Shown: positions 1-10,119 of the stretch, in pieces
Layout of the letters: every line of letters starts with the position of its first letter
Numbering within the stretch: position 1 is the stretch's first letter
Origin: Pseudoxanthomonas sp. X-1
Lineage (GTDB): Bacteria > Pseudomonadota > Gammaproteobacteria > Xanthomonadales > Xanthomonadaceae
Assembly: GCF_020042665.1 (NCBI RefSeq)
Contig: NZ_CP083376.1
Location: 2,826,001 to 2,890,000, forward strand
DNA: 64,000 bases
Direction: 5' to 3'
Position numbers and translations under genes: made by a program
The notes under the pieces: model-generated
The model's database searches: none
Told to the model about the DNA's origin: nothing
What the model saw: the letters and a program-made list of their open reading frames with translations, nothing else

Positions 1-943
1 CGCCGACCTTGGCACGGGTGAAGGCGATGCCCTGCTCGCCCAGCGCCTGCTCCAGCCCGTAATTGGTCATCAGCGTGCCGACCACCGCGCCGTGCAGGCG
101 CCCGGACCGCTTCCAGTCGCTGGCCAGCACGTAGAGCAGGCCGTCGCCGTCGATCACGCGGCCATGGCCATCGACGAACAGCACGCGGTCGCCGTCGCCG
201 TCGAAGGCGATGCCCAGGTCCGCGCCGGACAGCACCACGCGCCGGGCCAGGCCCTCGGGATGGGTCGAGCCGACGCCATCGTTGATGTTCAGGCCGTTGG
301 GCGCATCGCCGATGACCTCCACGCGGGCGCCGAGTTCGCGCAGCACGATCGGCGCGACCTGGTAGGTGGCGCCGTTGGCGCAGTCGACCACGATCTTCAT
401 GCCGGTCAGGTCGAACTCGCGCGGGACCGAGTTCTTGCAGCTTTCCACGTAGCGGCCGACCGCGTCGCGGGTGCGCACGGCCTTGCCCAGCGCCTCGGAG
501 GCGACGGTGCGGAACGGCTGGTCAAGCGCGGCTTCGATCGCCAGCTCGGTGGCGTCGTCGAGCTTCTCGCCTTCCGCGGAGAAGAACTTGATGCCGTTGT
601 CGTAATGCGGGTTGTGCGAGGCGGAGATGACGATGCCGCCGGAGGCGCGCAGCGCGCGCGTCAGGTGCGAGACGGCCGGCGTGGGCATCGGCCCCATCAG
701 CTGCACGTCCACGCCGGCGGCGACCAGCCCCGCCTCGAGCGCGGCCTCGAACATATAGTTGGAGATGCGCGTGTCCTTGCCGATGATCACCACCGGCTTG
801 CCCGCGCCGGCGCGGCGAACGCGCGCGGCCAGGGCGTGACCGTAGGCATTGCCCAGACGCAGCATGAAGTCGGCCGAGATCGGTCCCTGCCCCACGCGCC
901 CGCGGATCCCGTCGGTGCCGAAGTACTTCCGGCTGGCGACCAT
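1..943 (-). CDS. glmM: Phosphoglucosamine mutase GlmM (N-terminal part; 3' end outside window)
   Basis: This cytoplasmic enzyme interconverts glucosamine-6-phosphate and glucosamine-1-phosphate on the way to UDP-GlcNAc for peptidoglycan and LPS. About 314 residues are visible; the family is about 445 long, so the C-terminal third lies beyond base 1. The start [15 protein letters not shown] carries the family's typical N-terminal motif. The phosphoserine loop ISASHNP is near residue 107, with the catalytic serine about S109. The ATG shares one base with the accD stop (TGATG), so translation is probably coupled. The truncation comes only from the window boundary. Confidence 0.95.
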   Translation of the reverse strand, partial: MVASRKYFGTDGIRGRVGQGPISADFMLRLGNAYGHALAARVRRAGAGKPVVIIGKDTRISNYMFEAALEAGLVAAGVDVQLMGPMPTPAVSHLTRALRASGGIVISASHNPHYDNGIKFFSAEGEKLDDATELAIEAALDQPFRTVASEALGKAVRTRDAVGRYVESCKNSVPREFDLTGMKIVVDCANGATYQVAPIVLRELGARVEVIGDAPNGLNINDGVGSTHPEGLARRVVLSGADLGIAFDGDGDRVLFVDGHGRVIDGDGLLYVLASDWKRSGRLHGAVVGTLMTNYGLEQALGEQGIAFTRAKVG

Positions 944-1830
944 CAGGCGACCTCGGGTTCGACCGGCCGCGTCTGCTTCATCATCAGCGCGCACAGATCG
1001 GCGAGGCGGTCGCGCAGTTCACGCCGGTCGCAGATCTGGTCGATCGCGCCGTGGTCGAGCAGGAACTCCGAGCGCTGGAAGCCCTCGGGCAGCGTCTCGC
1101 GCACGGTCTGCTCGATCACGCGCGGTCCGGCGAAGCCGATCAGCGCCTTGGGCTCGGCGATGTTGATGTCGCCCAGCATGGCGAAGCTGGCCGACACGCC
1201 GCCGGTGGTCGGATGGGTCAGCACCGAGATGTACGGCAGCCCGGCCGCGCGCAGGCGACCCAGCGCCGCCGAGGTCTTGGCCATCTGCAGCAGCGAGAAC
1301 AGGCTCTCCTGCATGCGCGCGCCGCCCGAGGCCGAGAAGCACACGAACGGGCAGCCCAGCTCCAGGGCCTTCTCCGCGCCCAGGGTGAAGCGCTCGCCCA
1401 CCACCGAGCCCATCGAACCGCCCATGTAGGCGAAATCGAAGGCGCTGGCGACCAGCGCGCGGCCCTTGACCTGGCCCTGCAGGGTGATCAGCGCGTCGCG
1501 CTCGCCGGTGGCCTTCTGCGCGGCCTTGATCCGGTCGGAATACTTCTTCTGGTCGCGGAACTTGAGCACGTCGGTCGGGCCCAGCGCCGCGCCCAGCTCG
1601 GTGGTGCTGCCGGCGTCGAACAGGGCCGCCAGCCGCGCGCGGGCGCGGATGGCCATGTGGTGGCCGCACTTGGGGCAGACCTCGAGGTTCTCCTCGAGCT
1701 CGGGCCGGTACAGCACCGCGCCGCAGTTGTCGCACTTCTCCCACAGCCCTTCCGGGACGCTGCGCTTGGGTTTCCGGGTCGCCGCGTCGGTGCGGATGCC
1801 CGAGGGCATCAGTTTGCTCAGCCAGCTCAT
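943..1830 (-). CDS. accD: Acetyl-CoA carboxylase carboxyltransferase subunit beta
   Basis: This is the 295-residue beta subunit of the carboxyltransferase that makes malonyl-CoA for fatty-acid synthesis. It partners with AccA, which is not in this window. The N-terminal zinc ribbon shows CDNC (about residue 35) and CPKC. The crotonase-like core follows, with [12 protein letters not shown] and [12 protein letters not shown], the usual oxyanion and CoA-binding stretches. The frame is open far upstream, but the ATG at 1830 gives the expected [12 protein letters not shown] start and family length (E. coli about 304). The stop overlaps the glmM start by one base. Confidence 0.95.
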   Translation of the reverse strand: MSWLSKLMPSGIRTDAATRKPKRSVPEGLWEKCDNCGAVLYRPELEENLEVCPKCGHHMAIRARARLAALFDAGSTTELGAALGPTDVLKFRDQKKYSDRIKAAQKATGERDALITLQGQVKGRALVASAFDFAYMGGSMGSVVGERFTLGAEKALELGCPFVCFSASGGARMQESLFSLLQMAKTSAALGRLRAAGLPYISVLTHPTTGGVSASFAMLGDINIAEPKALIGFAGPRVIEQTVRETLPEGFQRSEFLLDHGAIDQICDRRELRDRLADLCALMMKQTRPVEPEVA

Positions 1831-1930
1831 CTTGTTCAGCTTGTCGGCGCCAGGAGGGCGCGAAGCGGCGAAGTGTAGCGCAGCGACCGTACGGCAAGCT
1901 TCGCGCCGGTATGTTCGGCCCACCCGCCGT

Positions 1931-1960
1931 GCCCAGGCGGGGCTTGTCTTTGGCCTGGGC
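1931..1960 (-). terminator. Hairpin downstream of the esterase gene
   Basis: Perfect 8-bp arms GCCCAGGC (1931-1938) and GCCTGGGC (1953-1960) lie just past the esterase stop, in the 143-base gap before accD. No U-tract follows, so this may be a weak or factor-assisted terminator or simply a GC-rich dyad. Confidence 0.25.
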
Positions 1961-1973
1961 ATCCTGCCTGGCT

Positions 1974-2906
1974 TCAGCCGCTGGTGTACGGCCCTCGCCC
2001 GGGCAGCACCTTCAGCAAGGCGCGGGTCATGACGGTCGGATAGACCGTGAAATGGTCCTCTCCGTCGATCACCGTGGTCTCCACCCGCAGCCCGGGATAG
2101 CCACGCGCCTTCAGCGTCGCGGCAAAGCGCGCGTTGTCGCCGACCATGTCGTTGCGCTTGAAGTAGCGCGGCTGCGGCCCCTGCGTCTCGTACTGGCCGG
2201 TCGACAGCAGCACGCTGGCCGGCAAGTCGCGGTGGCCGGCCGCGTAATCGGCCTCGATGCGGTCCATGACGTGCGCGTCGTACCACAGCGAGGGACTGGA
2301 CAGGATGTAGGCGCCGAACATCTCCGGCCGGGTCAACAGCACATAGGCCCCGAACAGCCCGCCGAGCGAATGCCCGGCATAGATCCGGCGCCCACTGTCG
2401 ATGCGATAGCGCGATTCGACCTGCGGGAACACCTGGTCGGCGAGGAAATCCCGGTAGTGCGCCGCCTCGCCATAGACCTCGGCCGAGTAGTCGCCCGGAT
2501 CGCGGCGGACCGGCATGGTCGGCGTGTAGTCGCGCGAGCGGCTCTGCTTGGAGGTCAGCCCGGTCTGCGGCGGCAGGCCGACCAGGATGAAGTCCTCGAT
2601 GTTGACGCCCTGCTGGCCAACGAGATTGCGGATGCTGCGCACCAGCGGAAAGCTGTAGAGCGCGTCGGTGACGTACAGCACCGGGTAACGCCGCTGCGGC
2701 TCCTTGGCATAGCTGGCCGGCAGGCCGATCCAGACCGGGTAATCGCGTCCGGCCTGTGCATCGCGGATGCTCAGGGCATGGGTGTCGGCAAGCGCGACGG
2801 GCGGCGGTGTCTGCGCGACGGGGGCCGGATCGGATGGCGGAACCCGCTCGACGGGCGGCTCTTTGCCCTGCGGCCCACAGGCGCACAGCGCCACAAGCAG
2901 GACCAT
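1974..2906 (-). CDS. Alpha/beta-hydrolase lipoprotein, Fes/IroE/esterase-D-like
   Basis: This is a predicted exported serine esterase of about 310 residues in the putative-esterase family that includes enterobactin/salmochelin esterases and S-formylglutathione hydrolase. The nucleophile elbow is GHSLGG within [14 protein letters not shown], and a late GEDHF motif supplies the likely catalytic histidine. The N-terminus has a short hydrophobic stretch ending in a lipobox-like LCAC, so it may be lipid-anchored in the periplasm. The ATG at 2906 has AGGA eight bases upstream. An in-frame TTG at 2939 would add positive residues and make a more typical signal peptide. It stands alone, and its substrate cannot be told from sequence; siderophore or simple ester hydrolysis are possibilities. 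Confidence 0.75.
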   Translation of the reverse strand: MVLLVALCACGPQGKEPPVERVPPSDPAPVAQTPPPVALADTHALSIRDAQAGRDYPVWIGLPASYAKEPQRRYPVLYVTDALYSFPLVRSIRNLVGQQGVNIEDFILVGLPPQTGLTSKQSRSRDYTPTMPVRRDPGDYSAEVYGEAAHYRDFLADQVFPQVESRYRIDSGRRIYAGHSLGGLFGAYVLLTRPEMFGAYILSSPSLWYDAHVMDRIEADYAAGHRDLPASVLLSTGQYETQGPQPRYFKRNDMVGDNARFAATLKARGYPGLRVETTVIDGEDHFTVYPTVMTRALLKVLPGRGPYTSG

Positions 2907-3159
2907 GCCAAGCGTCCTGGGTCCAGATGTCCTGCTCAAGTCGATGCCCGGATCTTCAAGGGCACACAGGATACTTGCACCGGCGTCGGAGACCCGGACT
3001 CGGCCGGCGCAAGAGGGCGACGGCAGCACCAGCCTCCCTGGCCGCTAACGGCGTCCCGTACACGCCAGCGCAATGACACGGCCGGCCGGCGGACGGCGCC
3101 GACGCGACGGGCGCCGGCGAAGCCAAGGCCCGCCATCGCCCGCCGGCATGGGCGCGACT
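2907..3159. other. Gene-free gap between esterase and trpA (253 bases)
   Basis: This stretch is the upstream region of the esterase and the downstream region of trpA, both on the minus strand. It is GC-rich with several short dyads (for example GGCGCC pairs around 3105-3120). I see no convincing gene, RNA or T-tract terminator. Confidence 0.5.
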
Positions 3160-3963
3160 TCAGCCGTCCAGCGCCTCACGCAGCGGGCGCAGGAAGGTTC
3201 CGGCCAGCTCGGCGGCCTGCGCCGGGCTCTGCGCCGCCGCGATGGCGTCCACCAGCGCGCTGCCCACCACCACACCGTCGGCGGCCGGAGCCATGGCCGC
3301 CGCGCTGGCCGCGTCCTTGATGCCGAACCCCACCACCACCGGCACGCCGGCGGCGGCGCGCAGCGTGCGCAGGCGCTCGCCGGCGGCCTGGGTGTCCAGC
3401 CGGTCCGAGGCGCCGGTCACGCCGGCGAAGCTGACGTAGTACAGATAGCCCTGCCCCTGCCGGCACAGCAGCGCCATGCGCTCGGGGCTGGTGGTCGGCG
3501 CCGCCAGCGCGATCAGCTGCAGGCCGTGGGCGTTGAACACCGCGCGGGTCTGGTCGGCCTCTTCCGGCGGCAGGTCGACCAGCAGCGCGCCGTCCACCCC
3601 GGCCTCGGTCGCTTCGCGGGCGAAGCGCTCGGCGCCGTGGATCTCCACCGGGTTGAGATAGCCCATCAGCACCACCGGCGTGGTCGCGTCGGTCTGGCGG
3701 AAGGCGCGCACCGCTTCGAGCACGAAGCGCAGGCCGGCGCCGCGGCCCAGCGCGCGCTCGGAACTGCGCTGGATGGTCGGGCCATCGGCCATCGGGTCGG
3801 AGAACGGCACGCCCAGCTCGATCACGTCGGCGCCGGCGGCGACCAGCGCGTGCATGACCGGCACGGTCGCCTCCAGCGAGGGATCGCCGGCGGTGATGAA
3901 GGGGACCAGCGCCTTGCGTCCCTCGGCCTTGCGCGCGGCCAGCGCGGTGTCCAGGCGGCTCAT
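3160..3963 (-). CDS. trpA: Tryptophan synthase alpha chain
   Basis: The 267-residue alpha subunit cleaves indole-3-glycerol phosphate to indole and glyceraldehyde-3-phosphate, and channels indole to TrpB. The catalytic acids are visible as E49 (VIELGVPFSDP) and D60 (MADGP). The phosphate-binding GFGIKD and DGVVVGSALVD segments are in the expected TIM-barrel positions. The ATG overlaps the stop of the upstream DUF3144 gene as ATGA, indicating translational coupling. Length matches the family (E. coli 268). Confidence 0.96.
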   Translation of the reverse strand: MSRLDTALAARKAEGRKALVPFITAGDPSLEATVPVMHALVAAGADVIELGVPFSDPMADGPTIQRSSERALGRGAGLRFVLEAVRAFRQTDATTPVVLMGYLNPVEIHGAERFAREATEAGVDGALLVDLPPEEADQTRAVFNAHGLQLIALAAPTTSPERMALLCRQGQGYLYYVSFAGVTGASDRLDTQAAGERLRTLRAAAGVPVVVGFGIKDAASAAAMAPAADGVVVGSALVDAIAAAQSPAQAAELAGTFLRPLREALDG

Positions 3964-4334
3964 TCGGGCTGGCTGTCGCGCGAAGCCTGCTCGGCCTGCT
4001 GGGCGGCCGCGTAGGCGGCGGCCAGTTCGGAGGCGCCCACGTCCACGCCGCGCTCGGCGCCGAGGATGTCCAGGTGCTCGTTGAGCATGCGCCGGTACAG
4101 GCCGGTCATGTAGTCCAGAAAGCCCTGGCGCGAGTCGGCCGGGCTCGGCTCCACGGTCAGGTAGACGTGGGCGTTGTAGCGGGCCACGCCGTACAGCGCG
4201 GCGAAGCTGGTGCGCTTGCTGCCGTGGATGCCGCCCTGGCGGTTGGCCAGCTGCACGAACTTGTTGACCACATCGAAGAACTGCGGGTCCAGCGGAGCGT
4301 CGATGCTCGGCGGCGCCTGGGTGTCGTCGGCCAT
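3960..4334 (-). CDS. DUF3144 family protein between trpB and trpA
   Basis: This is a 124-residue soluble protein. The recognisable DUF3144 core runs from FFDVVNKFVQLANRQ through FAALYGVARYNAHVYL to GFLDYMTGLYRRMLNEHLD, all predicted helical, followed by an alanine- and glutamine-rich tail. There is no signal peptide or membrane segment. Biochemical function is unknown for the family. Its position is notable: it lies 50 bases after trpB and overlaps trpA by four bases, so it is almost certainly made with tryptophan synthase. An accessory role for the enzyme is possible but is inference only. Confidence 0.8.
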   Translation of the reverse strand: MADDTQAPPSIDAPLDPQFFDVVNKFVQLANRQGGIHGSKRTSFAALYGVARYNAHVYLTVEPSPADSRQGFLDYMTGLYRRMLNEHLDILGAERGVDVGASELAAAYAAAQQAEQASRDSQPE

Positions 4335-4384
4335 GAGGATTCCTTAGCGATTGCGTAGAGGGAAAGCGCGGCGCGCAGGCGCCG

Positions 4385-5602
<1,218 letters not shown>

Positions 5603-5660
5603 GGCGGCACCGAAGCTGAGCGAAGGCCGCCATCCTAGCCCAGCGACGCCAGGCGCAATA

Positions 5661-5673
5661 GCGATAAGATCGC
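5661..5673. promoter_or_regulatory. Candidate TrpI-type operator between trpB and its LysR regulator
   Basis: GCGAT-AAG-ATCGC is a perfect 5+3+5 inverted repeat in the 96-base divergent intergenic region, 25 bases upstream of the LysR start. LysR proteins bind interrupted dyads in such positions, so control of trpB and autoregulation are plausible. No binding data are implied. Confidence 0.5.
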
Positions 5674-5698
5674 CACGACCTGTTAGGAAATCTCACAC

Positions 5699-6598
5699 AT
5701 GGCCGCCACTCCCCTGCCCCCGCTGGGCGCGCTGCGCGCCTTCGAGGCCGCGGCCCGGCTGGAAAGCGTCAGCCGCGCCGCGGAGGAGCTGCATGTGACC
5801 CACGGTGCGGTCAGCCGGCAGATCCGGACGCTGGAGGACGCGCTGGGCCAGGCACTGTTCGACCGCGTCGGCCGCGGTCTGGCGCTGACCGCCGCCGGCC
5901 GCCGGCTGCGCGACGCCTGCGGCCAGGCCTTCACCCAGCTGGGCCAGGCCTGGCGCGAACTGCAGCGTGGGCCGGCCGGCGACACGCTGGTGCTGGGCTG
6001 CTCGGCCAGCGTGCTGGCGCGCTGGGTGATCCCGCGCCTGGAGCGCATGCAGCAGGCGCTGCCCGGCGTGTCGCTGCACTTCTCCGCGCAGGAATCGCCG
6101 GATCGCGCCCTGGGCGAGGTCGATGCCCTGCTGCTGCTCGGCCAGCCGCCGTGGCCGGCCGGCTGGCAGGTGGCCGAACTGGCCGGCGAGACGATCGGGC
6201 CGGTCGTCGGCGCACGCTATCCCGGCCTGCCGGCGCTGCAGGCCCAGCCGCCCGCCGCCCTGCTGGGCGAGCGCCTGCTGCATACCGCCTCGCGTCCGCA
6301 GGCCTGGCCGCAGTGGGCCGCCGCGCATGGGCTGGATCCGCAGGCGCTGCAGTACGGCGAAGGCTTCCCGCACCTGTACTACCTGCTCGAGGCGGCCGCC
6401 TCGGGCCTGGGCGTGGCGATCGCGCCGCGGCCGCTGGTGGACGCGGACCTGGCCAGCGGCCGGCTGCTGGCGCCCTGGGGGTTCGCACCCACGCCGGGGC
6501 GCTGGGCGCTGTGCTCGGCGGCCGGCCGCAGCGATCCGCGCCTCGCGCGGCTGGCAGGCTGGCTGCGCGCGGAACTCGGCGCTGACGCGCCTGCCTGA
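5699..6598 (+). CDS. LysR-type regulator, TrpI-like
   Basis: This is a 299-residue LysR transcription factor. The N-terminal winged helix-turn-helix spans about residues 8-65 (LRAFEAAARLESVSRAAEEL, then VTHGAVSRQIRTLE, typical of the GcvA/TrpI branch). The C-terminal effector domain of about 200 residues starts at DTLVLGCSASVLARW. The ATG has AGGAAA (5685-5690) eight bases upstream. It is divergent from trpB, so indoleglycerol-phosphate-responsive control of trpB-trpA, as known for Pseudomonas TrpI, is the best guess. The specific symbol is withheld because other GcvA-like regulators share these features. Confidence 0.8.
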   Translation: MAATPLPPLGALRAFEAAARLESVSRAAEELHVTHGAVSRQIRTLEDALGQALFDRVGRGLALTAAGRRLRDACGQAFTQLGQAWRELQRGPAGDTLVLGCSASVLARWVIPRLERMQQALPGVSLHFSAQESPDRALGEVDALLLLGQPPWPAGWQVAELAGETIGPVVGARYPGLPALQAQPPAALLGERLLHTASRPQAWPQWAAAHGLDPQALQYGEGFPHLYYLLEAAASGLGVAIAPRPLVDADLASGRLLAPWGFAPTPGRWALCSAAGRSDPRLARLAGWLRAELGADAPA

Positions 6599-6608
6599 GC
6601 CGCCGGCA

Positions 6609-8378
6609 TTACTCGGCCACCGCCACCACGTCCTCTTCGGCATCGGCCACGAACTGCCCGCCCGCCTCCAGCTGGGCGAACAGCCCGCCCTGGGCGACCA
6701 GCGCATCGAAGCGGCCCTGCTCGACGATCTCCCCGTCCTTCATCACCAGGATCAGGTCGGCATTGCGCACCGTGCTCAGGCGGTGGGCGATGACGAAGGT
6801 GGTGCGATCGCGGGTGAGGCGGTTGAGGGCGCGCTGGATGCGCGCCTCGGTGGCGTTGTCCAGCGCGCTGGTGGCCTCGTCCAGGATCAGGATCGGCGCG
6901 TTCTTCAGCATCGCCCGGGCGATGGACAGGCGCTGGCGTTCGCCGCCGGACAGCGACACGCCGCGCTCGGCCACCAGGGTCGAGTAGCCCTCCGGCTTGA
7001 CCACCACGAAGTTGTGCGCCTCGGCCGCGCGCGCGGCGTCCTCCATCTCCAGCTCGCTGGCGTCGGGCTTGCCCACGCGCAGGTTGTCGGCCACCGAGCG
7101 GTACAGCAGGCCCGGGTCCTGGAACACCACGGCGATGTGCTCGCGCAGCGAGGTCAGCTTGACCGTGCGGATGTCGATGCCGTCGATGGTGATGCGGCCG
7201 CGGTCCGGGTCGTAGGCGCGATAGAGCAGGCTCAGCGCGGTCGACTTGCCCGCGCCGGTCGGCCCGACCAGGGCCACGGTGCTGCCGGCGGCGGCGGTGA
7301 AGTCCAGCGTGCGCAGCGCCGGGTGCGAGGCGTCGTAGCCGAAGGACACGCCCTCGAAGCGCACCTCGCCGCGCACCTTGTCCGGCAGCGGTGGCGCCTT
7401 GGGATCCTCCTTGACCGTGGCATCGGTATCGAGCACGGCGAAGAAGTCGCTCAGCGAGGGGGTCTGGAAGAACAGGTTGGAGATGAAGCCGGCGAACGCC
7501 TCCAGCCGCCCGATCTGCAGCAGCGCGAAGTTGACGAAGGTGACGATGCCGCCGACGGTGACCTCGCCCTTGGCGTTGAGCTGCGCGCCCAGGGCGAAGA
7601 TCGCCACGATGGTCAGCGTGGAGGCGGCGCGGTTGGCCACCGACAGCCAGGCCCAGCCGCGCAGCACCGGATACTGCGCATCGAGCACGCGCCGGGCCAT
7701 CTCGCGGATGGCCTCCACCTCGGCCTGCAGGCGCGTGTAGACCTGCACCACCGGCACGTTGCCCAGGACGTCGCCGGCGCGCTCGGAGATGGCGCTGTGC
7801 AGCTGCTCGACCTGGCCCTGCGCACGATGCGTGCGGCGCATGGCGATGGCGTTGAAGGTGGCGAAGGTCACCATCAGCCCGACCATCAGCAGGCCCAGCT
7901 TCCAGTTGACGTACAGCGACCAGGGGATCATCAGCAGGATCGACAGCAGCGTGGTCAGGTGGTCGCGGAAGAACCCCAGCCACAGCCCGAACAGGTTGTT
8001 GCTGCCGGTGTGCATGATGCGCAGCAGCCGGCCGGTGTGATGCTGGCCGTGATAGGACAGCGGCAGCGCGATGGCATGTTCGAAGTACTGGGCGATCACC
8101 GCCAGCCGGCGCCGGTGCGCCAGGCGGTCGGCGAACAGCGAGACGAACACGCCGGCCGCGATGCCGCCGAAGCCCACGCCGGCCCACATGGCGATGTAGT
8201 GCCAGGCGCTGCGCTCGGTGCCCTGCGCGGCCAGCGCGTCGATGACCTTGCCGAACAGCACCGGCTCCAGGAAGGCCACGCAGGAAAGCGCGAGATTGGC
8301 CAGGACCAGGGTCACGGCGAGCCGTTTCTCGGGCGCGAGCAGCTGCAGCACGCGCAGGTAGACACGCCACAGCGACAT
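6609..8378 (-). CDS. ABC exporter, fused permease/ATPase, NdvA/ChvA glucan-exporter type
   Basis: This is a 589-residue half-transporter with an N-terminal six-helix membrane domain followed by an ATPase domain. The ATPase shows Walker A GPTGAGKST, signature LSGGERQRLS, Walker B ILILDEATSALD and the H-loop IAHRLSTV. The stretch FLEPVLFGKVIDAL and the phrase FGLWLGFFRDHL resemble cyclic beta-glucan exporters NdvA/ChvA. I chose the ATG at 8378 because AGGAG sits eight bases upstream; eight more codons are open. It separates trpF from trpBA. No glucan synthase (NdvB) lies nearby, so the substrate is inferred from similarity only. Confidence 0.8.
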   Translation of the reverse strand: MSLWRVYLRVLQLLAPEKRLAVTLVLANLALSCVAFLEPVLFGKVIDALAAQGTERSAWHYIAMWAGVGFGGIAAGVFVSLFADRLAHRRRLAVIAQYFEHAIALPLSYHGQHHTGRLLRIMHTGSNNLFGLWLGFFRDHLTTLLSILLMIPWSLYVNWKLGLLMVGLMVTFATFNAIAMRRTHRAQGQVEQLHSAISERAGDVLGNVPVVQVYTRLQAEVEAIREMARRVLDAQYPVLRGWAWLSVANRAASTLTIVAIFALGAQLNAKGEVTVGGIVTFVNFALLQIGRLEAFAGFISNLFFQTPSLSDFFAVLDTDATVKEDPKAPPLPDKVRGEVRFEGVSFGYDASHPALRTLDFTAAAGSTVALVGPTGAGKSTALSLLYRAYDPDRGRITIDGIDIRTVKLTSLREHIAVVFQDPGLLYRSVADNLRVGKPDASELEMEDAARAAEAHNFVVVKPEGYSTLVAERGVSLSGGERQRLSIARAMLKNAPILILDEATSALDNATEARIQRALNRLTRDRTTFVIAHRLSTVRNADLILVMKDGEIVEQGRFDALVAQGGLFAQLEAGGQFVADAEEDVVAVAE

Positions 8379-8494
8379 GCGCAGTTCTCCTGTCGGTCTC
8401 ACGGCCAGTGTAGGGGCGGCCCGCGTGCAGGGTCCATCAATGCCATCGCGATCGCACGCTCAAGGCGCGCGACGCGAACGGCTTGGGGCGCGCG

Positions 8495-9130
8495 CTACGC
8501 CGCGGCGCTGGCGCCGCGCACCTGCGCGACGAAACGCCGCATCGCCTCGGCATCCTTGATGCCCGGCGCCGACTCGATCCCGCTGGCGACATCGACCCCC
8601 CAAGGCCGCACGCGACGCACCGCCTCGGCGACGTTGTCGGCGTTGAGTCCGCCGGCCAGCAGACACGGCGTGCCCACCTCGCCCGGCCACAGTGTCCAGT
8701 CGAAGGACTTGCCGGTGCCGCCGCCCTGCCCCGGCGCATGGCTGTCGAGCACGAAGCCCGCCGCGGACGGCCAGGCCCGCAGCGCCGCGCGCGCCTGCCC
8801 GGGGTCGGTCACGCCGGTCATCGCCACGGCCTTCAGGAACGGCAGCCCGAAGGACGCGCAGAAGGCATCGTCCTCACCGCCATGGAACTGCAGCACGTCT
8901 GGCGCCACCGCGTCGACAATTGCCTCGACCTGCACACGCGGCGCGGCGCGCACCAGGACCACCGCGGCCACCTCCGCCGGCACCAGCGCACGCAGCCCAG
9001 CGCCCTGTTCGAGCGTCAGCTGGCGCGGACCCCCGCCATAGATAAGGCCGATGTAGTCCACGCCCAGCTCCACCGCCAGGCGCACGTCCTGGGGGCGGGT
9101 CATGCCGCAGAGCTTGATGCGGGTACGCAT
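8495..9130 (-). CDS. trpF: Phosphoribosylanthranilate isomerase
   Basis: This 211-residue TIM-barrel enzyme performs the Amadori rearrangement of phosphoribosylanthranilate in tryptophan synthesis. The general base cysteine is C8 (IKLCGMTRPQD) and the general acid aspartate is in FVLDSHAPG. The phosphate-binding GGTGKSFDW, LLAGGLNADNV and DVASGIE loops follow in order. It stands alone from other trp genes: truA is 159 bases upstream and an ABC transporter is downstream. Confidence 0.95.
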   Translation of the reverse strand: MRTRIKLCGMTRPQDVRLAVELGVDYIGLIYGGGPRQLTLEQGAGLRALVPAEVAAVVLVRAAPRVQVEAIVDAVAPDVLQFHGGEDDAFCASFGLPFLKAVAMTGVTDPGQARAALRAWPSAAGFVLDSHAPGQGGGTGKSFDWTLWPGEVGTPCLLAGGLNADNVAEAVRRVRPWGVDVASGIESAPGIKDAEAMRRFVAQVRGASAAA

Positions 9131-9151
9131 GGGCGGGGGACGAGTCGGGAG

Positions 9152-9285
9152 GAACGAGGAACAAGCCGAAGCAGAGGATACGGCACGGCCGCGACGCGGT
9201 GCCGACGAGGGTTGGTCCTGGGCGGGAAACGGGTGAGCGCAGGACGCGGCACGACCGGGAAACGAGGACTCCCAGTTCCTCGTTC
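9152..9285. repeat. Spaced 11-bp inverted repeat in the truA-trpF gap
   Basis: GAACGAGGAAC (9152-9162) and its exact reverse complement GTTCCTCGTTC (9275-9285) bracket the 159-base gap between truA and trpF. Inside are a CGGCAC...GTGCCG dyad (9181 onward) and a degenerate GGGAAACGAGGACT copy. It looks like a small repeat element or structured transcript region, not a gene. Confidence 0.5.
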
Positions 9286-9289
9286 TTCT

Positions 9290-10093
9290 TTAGTCGTTCC
9301 TCTCCCCGCGCAACGTCACCTCCCCCGGCAGCCCCCACGCCGCCGGATACAGCGGGCCGACGAACACCAGGCCCTGCGGCGGTGCGGTCGGCCCGGCGAG
9401 GGCGCGGTCGCGTCCGGCCAGCAGCTCGGCGATCCAGCCCTCGGGCTGTTCGCCACGGCCGACCAGCAGCAGGGAGCCGACGATGTTGCGCACCATGTGA
9501 TGCAGGAAGGCATTGGCCTGCACCTCCACGATCACCTGCTCGCCCTGGCGCGTGACCGCGATGGACTGCAGCTCGCGCATGGGATGGCGGGCCTGGCAGT
9601 GCACGGTGCGGAAGGCGGAGAAGTCGTTCTCGCCCAGCAGCGCCTGCGCGGCGCGGTGCATGGCGGCGGCGTCCAGCGGCAGGCGCTCCCAGGACAGCAG
9701 CTGACGGCCCAGCGCCGGGCGCACGGCGCGGTTCAGCAGGACATAGCGGTAGCGGCGCGCGCGCGCCGAGAAGCGCGCGTGGAAATCGTCGGCGACCGGC
9801 ACGCACCAGCGCACGCAGATCGACGGCGGCAGGTTGGCCGTGGCGCCCAGCGTCCAGCCGCGCGGCGCGCGCACCACCTCGGTGTCGAAGTGCACCACCT
9901 GGCACTGGCCGTGCACGCCGGCATCGGTGCGGCCGGCACAGACCGTGTCGATGGGGGCATTGGCCACGGCCGCCAGCGCCGCCTCCAGGGTGGACTGCAC
10001 GCTGGGCGTATGCACGGGCGCGCCGGGCTTCTCCAGCCGCTGCCAGCCCTGGAAGTCGCCGCCGTCGTATTCGACGCCAAGCGCGTAGCGCAT
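9290..10093 (-). CDS. truA: tRNA pseudouridine(38-40) synthase TruA
   Basis: The 267-residue enzyme isomerises uridines 38-40 in the tRNA anticodon stem. The catalytic aspartate is D57 in [27 protein letters not shown] and [11 protein letters not shown] are conserved TruA segments. Upstream in-frame codons run antiparallel to fimV and are not used; the ATG at 10093 gives the family start [18 protein letters not shown]. It lies 26 bases after fimV. Confidence 0.95.
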   Translation of the reverse strand: MRYALGVEYDGGDFQGWQRLEKPGAPVHTPSVQSTLEAALAAVANAPIDTVCAGRTDAGVHGQCQVVHFDTEVVRAPRGWTLGATANLPPSICVRWCVPVADDFHARFSARARRYRYVLLNRAVRPALGRQLLSWERLPLDAAAMHRAAQALLGENDFSAFRTVHCQARHPMRELQSIAVTRQGEQVIVEVQANAFLHHMVRNIVGSLLLVGRGEQPEGWIAELLAGRDRALAGPTAPPQGLVFVGPLYPAAWGLPGEVTLRGERND

Positions 10094-10119
10094 CACCTGC
10101 GGCCCTGCCCTGACGCCGG

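Noticed and set aside
1..943. Truncated glmM as a possible pseudogene
   Set aside because: The reading frame is intact up to the first base; the missing third is beyond the window edge.
2907..3159. An N-terminal extension of the esterase up to 3029
   Set aside because: The extra 41 residues lack signal-peptide character, and the ATG at 2906 has a well-spaced AGGA; the in-frame TTG at 2939 remains an option.
6123..9041. A 972-codon plus-strand frame from the LysR gene through the ABC exporter into trpF
   Set aside because: It overlaps three well-supported genes in other frames and has low-complexity antisense composition; it is an artefact of few stop codons in GC-rich DNA.
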